From: Streptomyces syringium | Lineage (GTDB): Bacteria; Actinomycetota; Actinomycetes; Streptomycetales; Streptomycetaceae | DNA: 64,000 nt | Direction of reading: 5' to 3' | Assembly: GCF_017876625.1 (NCBI RefSeq) | Contig: NZ_JAGIOH010000001.1 | Coordinates: 4,671,501-4,735,500, forward strand | Shown: positions 26,044-32,138 of the stretch, piece by piece | Numbering within the stretch: position 1 is the first letter of the stretch | Layout of the letters: every line of letters begins with the position of its first letter | Translations under genes and position numbers: made by a program | Notes under the pieces: model-generated | Seen by the model: the letters and a program-made list of their open reading frames with translations, nothing else | The model's database searches: none | Told to the model about the DNA's origin: nothing

Positions 26044-27015
26044 CTACCGCTGCCCGCCGCGTAGTGCCGCCCGTACGAGGCTGCCGCCGCGCAGCGCGGC
26101 GCCGATGGCGCCGGAGGCGTCGTTCTGGGCTTCGGCTGCCTGTTCCTGGCGGCAGTCGCGGCACAGTGTCTCCCCGTCCACCGGCCGGAACAGGTACGGA
26201 TGCATGTGATCACCCCGGCACTCCCGCATGCCTGCCACACGGGGCGTGGTGGGCTCTACGGGCTCTACGGCCCGCTGATCCGCGAACGACGGCGGGTCGG
26301 GCATCTTGCGCACCAGCCGGTCACGCGTCAGGCCCGCCGGTGAGTTGATCCGGTCCGGAAGCCCGGAGGTCAGCGCCTCGCGCAGCTCCCGCAAGGTGGC
26401 CCCGCGCAGCAGCCATTCCGCTGCCAGCGGCGCGAGTTGAGCGATGTCGCGAGGAGCCAGCCGCAGTTTGCGTTCGCCGCGCGAGACGGCGGCGAGGGCT
26501 TGAGCGCCCCGTTCAGCCAGCGGGTGGGGAGGGTGGGGCGTGTTAGCCCCCGTTGTTTTCTCTTGGTAGCGGCCGACGGACCGAGGGGTCGGCTCACCGA
26601 CGGTCGGTTCGCCGACAGTCGGTTCGGCGGCAGTCGGTGCGTCGACGGCCGGTTCGTCGACGGTTGGTTCGGCGACAGTCGGTGAAACGCCCGGGTTCCG
26701 CACGGCCGTTGCTTGCTCCGCCGTCAGCGGTACGTTCGAGATGAGCTGGATGGTCACCCACCGCCCCTTCTCGACCTGCTCGCTCCACTCGTGCAGGTAC
26801 CCCTCGGCGACCAGCTCGGCCTTGGCGCGGGTGAACGCCGTCTTCTTGATCTCGGCTCGGTCGGCCGTTGCGCCCAGGGGTTCATCCACGCTGTCGGGGA
26901 AGGAGATCTGCCAGGTCAGCAGGCGTACGGCTTCGGCCGACAGGCGGGGGTGACGGATGATCTCGTTCGATACCTGGGTGAAGAAGCGCGTGGGAGCGAT
27001 AACATGCCTGAGCAT
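26044..27015 (-). CDS. Streptomyces-type helix-turn-helix protein with repetitive linker and C-terminal Cys motif
   Basis: 323 aa from ATG 27015 (MLRHVIAPTRFFTQVSNEI). The N-terminal 110 residues are a winged-helix-like domain (RLSAEAVRLLTWQISFPDSV, KKTAFTRAKAELVAEGYLHEW). A TVxEP repeat linker (about 125-155), a helical part and a C-terminal segment with CRGDHMH and CRDC that could bind zinc follow. This family is common in Streptomyces and often next to XRE/DUF397 pairs, as here. It resembles replication-initiator or plasmid-type DNA-binding proteins, but its role is not known. Confidence 0.8.
   Translation of the reverse strand: MLRHVIAPTRFFTQVSNEIIRHPRLSAEAVRLLTWQISFPDSVDEPLGATADRAEIKKTAFTRAKAELVAEGYLHEWSEQVEKGRWVTIQLISNVPLTAEQATAVRNPGVSPTVAEPTVDEPAVDAPTAAEPTVGEPTVGEPTPRSVGRYQEKTTGANTPHPPHPLAERGAQALAAVSRGERKLRLAPRDIAQLAPLAAEWLLRGATLRELREALTSGLPDRINSPAGLTRDRLVRKMPDPPSFADQRAVEPVEPTTPRVAGMRECRGDHMHPYLFRPVDGETLCRDCRQEQAAEAQNDASGAIGAALRGGSLVRAALRGGQR
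26591..26680 (-). repeat. six 15-bp tandem repeats coding for TVxEP units
   Basis: Units begin at 26591, 26606, 26621, 26636, 26651 and 26666 (GGTTCG-CGACAGTC type). They encode the flexible linker of the helix-turn-helix protein. Both DNA and protein repeat, which points to recent slippage. Confidence 0.85.
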
Positions 27016-27047
27016 TCTCGGGGAGCCCTTTTCTCCTGGGGGATGTA

Positions 27048-27083
27048 GACCCCCGGTCGGTGTTCGTAGCACCGTCGGGGGTC
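27048..27083. promoter_or_regulatory. hairpin in the divergent region before the XRE gene
   Basis: GACCCCCG (27048-27055) pairs with CGGGGGTC (27076-27083), with inner arms CGGTG (27058-27062) and CACCG (27070-27074). It lies in the 5' leader of the minus-strand gene and upstream of the XRE gene. It may be an operator or a leader structure. A second small palindrome, GCACG-CTAGC-CGTGC, follows at 27096-27110. Confidence 0.4.
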
Positions 27084-27245
27084 GCTTCGTTTACGGCACG
27101 CTAGCCGTGCGGGCGGGCCCGGGAAGGCGGATTCGGGGCTCCAACACTCGTTCAGGGTGGTTGTCCCGTTTTCGGTTACGGGCTTCGGACGGCAGAGCTA
27201 CGCTCGCCAGGAGTAGCTGATTTCGGCGCGTCAAAGTGAAACCTG

Positions 27246-28097
27246 GTGACAACGGTGCCTCCACCAAAGGAACTTGACCCCTCGGCCTCACTGGCCGCCC
27301 TCTACGGCGTGAAGCTCCGCAAGCTGCGCATCCGGGCCGGTTGGACCCAGCGGGAGCTGGGAGACCAGATCCCGGTCCACCACAGCCAGATCGCCAAGTA
27401 CGAACTCGGCAACGAGACGCCGTCCAAGGACATCTCTGACCTCATGGACAAGCTCCTGGGTGCGGACGGTGACCTGTCGGACCTGTGGGTCCATGTGGAG
27501 CGGTTCCCGCACACGGACGCATACCTCAAGTTCAAGGAGCTCGAGGCCAAGGCTGCTGCTATGCACAAGTACCTGGCGCACTCCGTGCCGGGTCTGTTGC
27601 AGACAGAGGCGTATGCGCGCGAGATGATGAGCCACGCGTTGCCATGGTGCACTGCGGACGAAATCGAGGAGAAGGTAGCCGCACGACTCGCCCGGAGGGA
27701 CGTGCTGGCGAAATCCGTTCCGCCGCTGCTGTGGGTGGTGTTGGACGAGGCGGTCATTCGGCGGCCGGTGGGTGGCCCGTCAATCATGTGTGAACAGTTG
27801 GCGTACCTGTTGGAGGCGTCAGCCGCTCCGAACATCGAGGTGCAGGTTCTGCCCTTCGCTGCTGGCAGCCATGCCGCCATGGGTAGTTCGGTGACCGTGT
27901 TGTCCTTCGATACCGGTCCGAACCTGGTCTACCTCGAAGGTGGTGCCTTGACGGACCTGGTGAAGGATCGCAAACGGGTGGCTCGGTATTCCCACATGTA
28001 CGATCGGGTGCACGCCATGGCGCTCTCGCCAGCCGCCTCTGTCAGATGGATCGAGAAGGCAATGGAGGAGATCGGAACATGCCAGCCATACGAGTGA
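27246..28097 (+). CDS. XRE-family regulator with DUF5753 domain (WhiJ-like)
   Basis: 283 aa. The helix-turn-helix spans about 22-80 (LRKLRIRAGWTQRELGDQIP, then HHSQIAKYELG), and DUF5753 runs from about 95 to the end (VPGLLQTEAYAREMM, PPLLWVVLDEAVIRRPVGG, VQVLPFAAGSHAAMG). This architecture with a downstream DUF397 gene is a hallmark of Streptomyces, where WhiJ-type copies influence development; an atypical toxin-antitoxin role has also been suggested for the pair. GTG 27246 chosen; GTG 27255 is possible. Confidence 0.92.
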   Translation: MTTVPPPKELDPSASLAALYGVKLRKLRIRAGWTQRELGDQIPVHHSQIAKYELGNETPSKDISDLMDKLLGADGDLSDLWVHVERFPHTDAYLKFKELEAKAAAMHKYLAHSVPGLLQTEAYAREMMSHALPWCTADEIEEKVAARLARRDVLAKSVPPLLWVVLDEAVIRRPVGGPSIMCEQLAYLLEASAAPNIEVQVLPFAAGSHAAMGSSVTVLSFDTGPNLVYLEGGALTDLVKDRKRVARYSHMYDRVHAMALSPAASVRWIEKAMEEIGTCQPYE

Positions 28098-28312
28098 GCC
28101 TAAGCAACGTCCAGTGGCGTAAATCGACGTACAGCGACGACCAGGAAGACTGTCTCGAAGTCGCCGACAACATACCCACCGGCATCGTGGCTGTCCGCGA
28201 CAGCAAGCACCCACACCGCCCCGCTCTCATATTCCACCCCACCGCGTGGCAACGCTTCGTCACCGCCGTCCGGAACGGCAGCGGCTACGCCTCGGGAGCC
28301 CGCTTCAGGTAG
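28079..28312 (+). CDS. DUF397 protein, partner of the XRE regulator
   Basis: 77 aa. The family signature is complete: WRKSTYSDDQEDCLEVAD, then VAVRDSKHP and AWQRFVTAVRNG. ATG 28079 has GGAGGA upstream within the XRE coding sequence and overlaps it by 19 nt, so the two are co-translated. Function of DUF397 is unsettled; it is thought to work with the XRE partner. Confidence 0.9.
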   Translation: MPAIRVSLSNVQWRKSTYSDDQEDCLEVADNIPTGIVAVRDSKHPHRPALIFHPTAWQRFVTAVRNGSGYASGARFR

Positions 28313-28530
28313 CGGTCCCAGATCTGTGCCCCTCGGTACGGGCCGTCCCCACTGCTGTCGTACTGCGGCTCGTCGAACACGACCCAGTACGCCAACTCGC
28401 CTTCCCGCGCCATGGAATGCCGCACAGGTTCGGGGGCGTGGAGGTCGTCAATCGTCCCTTGGAATGCAGCCTGCCACGGCCCGTCCCAAGAGCTGTCTCG
28501 GATGACCGTGACGCGAGTGCCGGCGGCCAT
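28285..28530 (-). CDS. small Streptomyces protein of unknown function
   Basis: 81 aa with a beta-rich N-terminus (GTRVTVIRDSSWDGPWQAAF, QGTID) and a conserved-looking end (YWVVFDEPQYDSSGDGPYRGAQIWDRYL). Proteins of this shape are widespread in Streptomyces and are sometimes labelled ferrous-iron transport A-like because of an SH3-like fold, which I consider weak. The stop lies 28 nt inside the DUF397 gene on the other strand. The start overlaps the end of the next minus-strand gene by 83 nt. Confidence 0.7.
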   Translation of the reverse strand: MAAGTRVTVIRDSSWDGPWQAAFQGTIDDLHAPEPVRHSMAREGELAYWVVFDEPQYDSSGDGPYRGAQIWDRYLKRAPEA

Positions 28531-29422
28531 GGCACCCGTCGGCCAGCCAAGTGACTGCTGGGCGTCTTCTCCCCCCAGAAGCCTGCGATTCCAGGAAGTA
28601 TTCGTGGGAACTCAGATCGAAACTGAGCCCGGTGATCCGGTGAAGGGCGGCCAGTTGGCCCTCGCTCAGGGGGTAGACGTCGACGAGGTTGACGGCCGGG
28701 ATACCGACCAGGTCGGCGAGAGCTTCGACCCCGACCTCCGACACATCCGTCTCGCCATCCGGACGATCGGAGTCCTTCAGATATGAGACGACGATGAACT
28801 TCACGGAGTCCCTTCCCGTGGGCACTGGTTGTGGGGCAGCGAGCAGCCCCGGCGAACTCAGCCAGTTCATACCCTCAGCGCGCTCGTGCGGAGGCGTCTT
28901 CGGGTTGACGCTGCGACGCTCGACGTAACGACTGATCGTCTCCACGCGCCGAGGATTCGGCAGCGCCACTAGGCCGATGGAGCCGTTGCCCCAGACGGTT
29001 GCCCGCAGGACGAAGGTCCCGTCAATGGACATCATGACGAATTCTGGAAACCCTTCCGGGCCGAAGATTTCAGACCCGGCAGCGGAGTGGTTGCGAAATA
29101 TGTCCCAGCTGTCCATGAGGCTTACCCTCGCCCATTGCGTTCTGGACGCTTTGTCTCCCGGTCCGCCCGGGACCGCGAGGAGGAACTCGCCGTTCTCGTC
29201 GAACAACCCCTCGTCTTCCGCCAGGTGAAACCACGCAGAATTCGCGGAGTTCAGGAAGTCGGGGTCGTCCTTGGTGACGGTGACGCCATGCCTCCCCTCG
29301 TCGGGGCGGCAGCCGGTGGCGACGAACGCGCCCCATGTGGGCAGGTGCGTGCCCGGGCCTTCTATCCCGCACAGCCGCAACCCCGACGCGGATAGATTGT
29401 GCGAAATATCGGCAATCTCCAT
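28448..29422 (-). CDS. protein of unknown function with DUF7683-like C-terminus
   Basis: 324 aa. ATG 29422 has AGAGGGA upstream. The N-terminal 190 residues look like a compact beta-rich domain (CGIEGPGTHLPTWGAFVATG, FHLAEDEGLFDENG). The segment around 215-280 (SVKFIVVSYLKDSDRP through SFDLSSHEYFLESQA) resembles small Streptomyces DUF7683 proteins. The last 45 residues are Arg/His/Gly-rich and overlap the next gene. A run of six C at about 28572 is a possible frameshift site: in another frame the sequence joins the 81-aa gene without a stop. I cannot name a function. Confidence 0.6.
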   Translation of the reverse strand: MEIADISHNLSASGLRLCGIEGPGTHLPTWGAFVATGCRPDEGRHGVTVTKDDPDFLNSANSAWFHLAEDEGLFDENGEFLLAVPGGPGDKASRTQWARVSLMDSWDIFRNHSAAGSEIFGPEGFPEFVMMSIDGTFVLRATVWGNGSIGLVALPNPRRVETISRYVERRSVNPKTPPHERAEGMNWLSSPGLLAAPQPVPTGRDSVKFIVVSYLKDSDRPDGETDVSEVGVEALADLVGIPAVNLVDVYPLSEGQLAALHRITGLSFDLSSHEYFLESQASGGRRRPAVTWLADGCHGRRHSRHGHPRQLLGRAVAGCIPRDD

Positions 29423-29441
29423 GAAAATCCCTCTCTCTGCG

Positions 29442-29492
29442 GGGGTCAGGGCGTACTCGATGCGGCGCTCCGCGCCCTCGTACTCCGGCCGG
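29442..29492 (-). pseudogene. 51-bp fragment of an HxlR regulator gene
   Basis: This stretch matches 30204-30254, inside the HxlR gene, at 49 of 51 bases (differences at 29461 and 29488). On the minus strand it reads PEYEGAERRIEYALTP, the wing of the HxlR helix-turn-helix. It lies in frame just upstream of the gene starting at 29422, but a TAG at about 29540 and the absence of any start codon mean it is not translated as part of it. It is a remnant left by recombination or a duplication. Confidence 0.6.
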
Positions 29493-29547
29493 CCTCGTAC
29501 GGATACCCGCTGATCATGATGGTTTGTCGCCCTTTTACGCTAAGGGC

Positions 29548-29751
29548 ATGCATCGGGGACTTTCGACACTCAACACCGCAGCCGGCTATCTGACCGTCGG
29601 CCTTGCGCTCCTGGTACTGAGCTTTGCGTTGCCCTCCGGGTTCGTCCAAGGCGTCGCTTGCGGCGCGGGCATCGTGACGACTCTGATCGCGGCCACCCGC
29701 ATGGGGCGAGGTGCGGAGCACGAACAGCAACCGGAGCAGACCGATCCCTGA
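29548..29751 (+). CDS. small two-helix membrane protein
   Basis: 67 aa from ATG 29548. Two hydrophobic helices (AAGYLTVGLALLVLSFAL and QGVACGAGIVTTLIA) and a short acidic tail (EHEQQPEQTDP). A -10-like TACGCT sits shortly before the ATG, consistent with a leaderless transcript, though no good -35 is seen. The helices make a chance frame unlikely. No family recognised. Confidence 0.5.
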   Translation: MHRGLSTLNTAAGYLTVGLALLVLSFALPSGFVQGVACGAGIVTTLIAATRMGRGAEHEQQPEQTDP

Positions 29752-30053
29752 CGTCGGCTGCACACAGCTGCGGCGGTCATCGTCTCCGAACGAGGAGGCG
29801 GGGAATCGATACGCCTGGCCTCGTCCGAGGGACACGGCGAGTACTGACTCTGCGCCTGGGCATCCTGCGGCTGACAACTGTTGCCCAAGATAGGTGGCTT
29901 CATGCTTCTCGCCCCGTCCTTCTTCCGTTGAACGGCATCGTCAGCACCGTGGCGGCTCTCCTCGGTCTCGGGTAGGGCATGCATGATGCCCCCGTGCGGG
30001 ACCTGCGGTGTCCGGTGTTGAGACACTCCCAGCGGTAGCCGGGGAGCGTCCGC
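29752..30053. other. intergenic stretch without a supported gene
   Basis: I see no frame with a convincing start, ribosome site or codon bias here. Short frames on both strands are shadows or chance. The stretch may hold decayed sequence, given the HxlR fragment and poorly conserved genes to its left. Confidence 0.5.
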
Positions 30054-30084
30054 AGGGCCTGTGCTGACCCGTCGGACAGGCCCT
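30054..30084 (-). terminator. hairpin at the 3' end of the HxlR gene
   Basis: AGGGCCTGT (30054-30062) pairs perfectly with ACAGGCCCT (30076-30084). The right arm overlaps the HxlR stop codon at 30083-30085. Confidence 0.65.
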
Positions 30085-30493
30085 AGTCCCCCGGATCCGC
30101 CGCCCCCGCAAGCCCCGCCTCCTGCGCGTCGATCAGCTCGTCCCAGTGTTCCCGCGTCCACTCGCAGGCCGCGTCCAGTGGGCCCAGCAGGCCCCGGCCG
30201 AGCGGGGTCAGGGCGTACTCGACGCGGCGCTCCGCGCCCTCGTACTCCGCCCGGACGACGAAACCGTCCCGTTCCAGCCTGCGCAGGGACTGGCTCAGTG
30301 ACTTGGCGGTGATGCCGCGCAGCGGGACCTTGAGCTCCGAGAACCGGCGTGGGCCGTCCTGCAGGCAGCGCAGGATCAGCGTGGCCCACTTGTCGCCCAC
30401 GCGGAACGGCACCAGCGGGGACGGGCAGACGGGGTCGAACATCTCGGGGTCCAGGGGGACCCGTTCGGCCCGTCCGGCCTGCGGTTTCGTCAT
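30083..30493 (-). CDS. HxlR-family winged-helix transcriptional regulator
   Basis: 136 aa from ATG 30493. The HxlR core is visible: FRVGDKWATLILRCLQDGPR, FSELKVPLRGITAKSLSQSL, then RRLERDGFVVRAEYEGAERR and the wing YALTPLGRGLL. A Cys near the N-terminus (DPVCPSP), as in redox- or aldehyde-sensing members, precedes the DNA-binding helix. It is divergent from an NAD(P)-binding protein at 30553, with a perfect palindrome between them. Leaderless start is likely (TACGGT -10 at 30506-30501). Confidence 0.92.
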   Translation of the reverse strand: MTKPQAGRAERVPLDPEMFDPVCPSPLVPFRVGDKWATLILRCLQDGPRRFSELKVPLRGITAKSLSQSLRRLERDGFVVRAEYEGAERRVEYALTPLGRGLLGPLDAACEWTREHWDELIDAQEAGLAGAADPGD

Positions 30494-30510
30494 GATCCAC
30501 ACCGTAGGGC

Positions 30511-30528
30511 GGTATCCGATCGGAAACC
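30511..30528. promoter_or_regulatory. palindromic HxlR operator
   Basis: GGTATCCGATCGGAAACC: the inner TCCGATCGGA is a perfect palindrome and the outer GGT/ACC pair again. It lies midway between the two divergent leaderless promoters (-10 TACGGT for HxlR on the minus strand, -10 TACGCT at 30540-30545 for the NAD(P)-binding gene), where a bound dimer would block both. Confidence 0.7.
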
Positions 30529-30552
30529 AGCCCTCGCCCTACGCTCCGGCCC

Positions 30553-31158
30553 ATGGAAGCCAAGAGCAGCAAAATCATCGTGTTCGGGGCGGGTGGCCGG
30601 GTCGGCCGGGCGGCCGTGGCGGAGGCCCGGAGGCGGGGCCACGAGGTCACGACGGCCGGGCGGGCCGACGGGGACGTGACGGACCCGGCGGCCGTGGCAC
30701 GGCTCGCGGCCGGGCACGATGCGGCGATCGTCGCCGTGTACGACCCCGGGGCGCGGCCCGGCGAGTTCTTCCCCGCCGTCGCCCGCGCCCTCGCGGAGGG
30801 GCTCCCGGCGGCCGGGGTGAAGCGGCTGGTGTCGGTCGGGCTGGCGTCCGTACTGCCGACCGAGTCCGGTGACTTGCTGATGGACGTCCCCGGGTACCCG
30901 CAGGAGTGGCGGGAGTTCTACGTCGGCCACGGCGCCGGCACCGAGGCCCTGCGGGCGGCCGCACCGGAGGCGCTGGACTGGGTGGTGCTGAGCCCGGCGG
31001 GGGACTTCGACCACGAGGGCGAGCCCACGGGCGGGTACGTGCCCGCCCCGGCGGCCGCCGACAGCCGGATCACGCCCGGAGACTTCGCCCGCGCGCTGCT
31101 GGACGAGGCCGAGGCCCCGACGCTGCACCGGACCCACGCGGGAGTGTCCGCCGCATGA
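30553..31158 (+). CDS. NAD(P)H-binding SDR-like protein (NmrA/epimerase type)
   Basis: 201 aa, an atypical short-chain dehydrogenase. The Rossmann motif is VFGAGGRVGRAAVAEARRRG (about 10-29). The short length and GVKRLVSVGLASVL segment match the NAD(P)H-binding (PF13460) group that senses or reduces quinones or acts as a redox-linked regulator. Start ATG 30553 follows a leaderless-type promoter. Its stop overlaps the next ATG as ATGA, and HxlR is divergent, so it is probably induced by an electrophile or quinone. Confidence 0.88.
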   Translation: MEAKSSKIIVFGAGGRVGRAAVAEARRRGHEVTTAGRADGDVTDPAAVARLAAGHDAAIVAVYDPGARPGEFFPAVARALAEGLPAAGVKRLVSVGLASVLPTESGDLLMDVPGYPQEWREFYVGHGAGTEALRAAAPEALDWVVLSPAGDFDHEGEPTGGYVPAPAAADSRITPGDFARALLDEAEAPTLHRTHAGVSAA

Positions 31159-31577
31159 CCGACACGATCCACGACAACCCGACCCCCTGGGTCGCCGACC
31201 ACATCCGCCGCTTCGAGGAGACCGGCGGCCGCCCCCGCCCCGGGGTGGCCGACCTGCTCCTGACCACCCGGGGCCGCAGGTCCGGCCTGCTGCGCCGCAC
31301 GGCGCTGGCGTACGTCCGGGACGGGGACGCGTACGTCCTGACGGCGTCCAACGCGGGCGCGGACCGTCACCCGGCCTGGTACCTGAACCTGCTGGTCACC
31401 CCGGAGGTCACCCTCCAGGTCGGCGCGGCCACCCTCCCGGCGACGGCCCGCCCGGCCACGGCGGCTGAGTCGGCCCGCCTGTGGCCGGCGGTGGTGGCCG
31501 CGATGCCCTCATACGCGGACTACCGCACCGCGACGACCCGGGAGATCCCCCTGGTCCTGGTCACCCCGACGGGATGA
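31155..31577 (+). CDS. nitroreductase-family deazaflavin-dependent oxidoreductase (Ddn/F420H2 type)
   Basis: 140 aa. The family pattern is seen in LLLTTRGRRSGLLRRTAL, then VLTASNAGADRHPAWYLNLL and VTLQVG. Such enzymes bind F420 and reduce quinones or nitro compounds near the membrane. ATG 31155 overlaps the preceding stop as ATGA, so it is co-translated with the NAD(P)-binding protein. With HxlR upstream, the three genes look like a small quinone or electrophile response unit. Confidence 0.9.
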   Translation: MTDTIHDNPTPWVADHIRRFEETGGRPRPGVADLLLTTRGRRSGLLRRTALAYVRDGDAYVLTASNAGADRHPAWYLNLLVTPEVTLQVGAATLPATARPATAAESARLWPAVVAAMPSYADYRTATTREIPLVLVTPTG

Positions 31578-31605
31578 TCGACGAGCTGACGGCCAGGCGG
31601 GCAGG

Positions 31606-31642
31606 CCGCAGGCCCTGCCGGAAAAACCGGCAGGGCCTGCGG
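31606..31642. terminator. 16-bp perfect hairpin, bidirectional
   Basis: CCGCAGGCCCTGCCGG, loop AAAAA, CCGGCAGGGCCTGCGG. It separates the deazaflavin gene from the convergent immunity-candidate gene. Confidence 0.9.
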
Positions 31643-31668
31643 GGTGAGATACGGGACAGACGACAGAC

Positions 31669-32088
31669 TTACGGCAGCGTCCGGTGGATCGCTGTCAGGC
31701 GGTCGTCCGGGTCGTCCGGGACGAGGACGCCCGAGCGGTCGATCCGCCACCACGTCTCGTCCGGGACGAACGGCGCGCACTTCGTCGCGCCGTAGCCGTC
31801 CTCGGCCAGCCGGGACAGCGCCTCCGACAGGCGGGGGACCCGCTCGTCGGAGAACGTGTCCCCGTCACCGGGGACGGAGACCGTGTCCCCGTCGGGCTCG
31901 ACCGCGATGTGGGTGAGCGAGCCCTCGGTGGAGAACCCCAGCTGTACGTCTCCGTACAGGCAGAAGACCGGGTCCTCGCTGGCGAGGCCGTCCGGCTCGC
32001 CCCAGGCCGCGACGATGTCGCGGTAGTCGGTGCCGGGGACGGCGGCGCCCAGCTCTCCCGTGCGCATGAAGCGCAGGAGGGCATTCAT
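31669..32088 (-). CDS. candidate immunity protein for the upstream polymorphic toxin
   Basis: 139 aa, soluble, acidic. GAGGAG precedes ATG 32088. The centre has an alternating hydrophobic pattern (DPVFCLYGDVQLGFSTEGS, HIAVEPDG) and there is a conserved-looking WWRIDRSG near the end. It does not match a family I can name. It begins 50 nt after the toxin stop on the same strand, exactly where immunity genes of polymorphic toxins lie, and it is followed by a strong terminator. Low pI and small size also fit. Role inferred from position. Confidence 0.65.
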   Translation of the reverse strand: MNALLRFMRTGELGAAVPGTDYRDIVAAWGEPDGLASEDPVFCLYGDVQLGFSTEGSLTHIAVEPDGDTVSVPGDGDTFSDERVPRLSEALSRLAEDGYGATKCAPFVPDETWWRIDRSGVLVPDDPDDRLTAIHRTLP

Positions 32089-32138
32089 CAGGGTCGCTCC
32101 TCACTCGTCGGAACTCGTCGGAACTCATCGGTCCCCGC

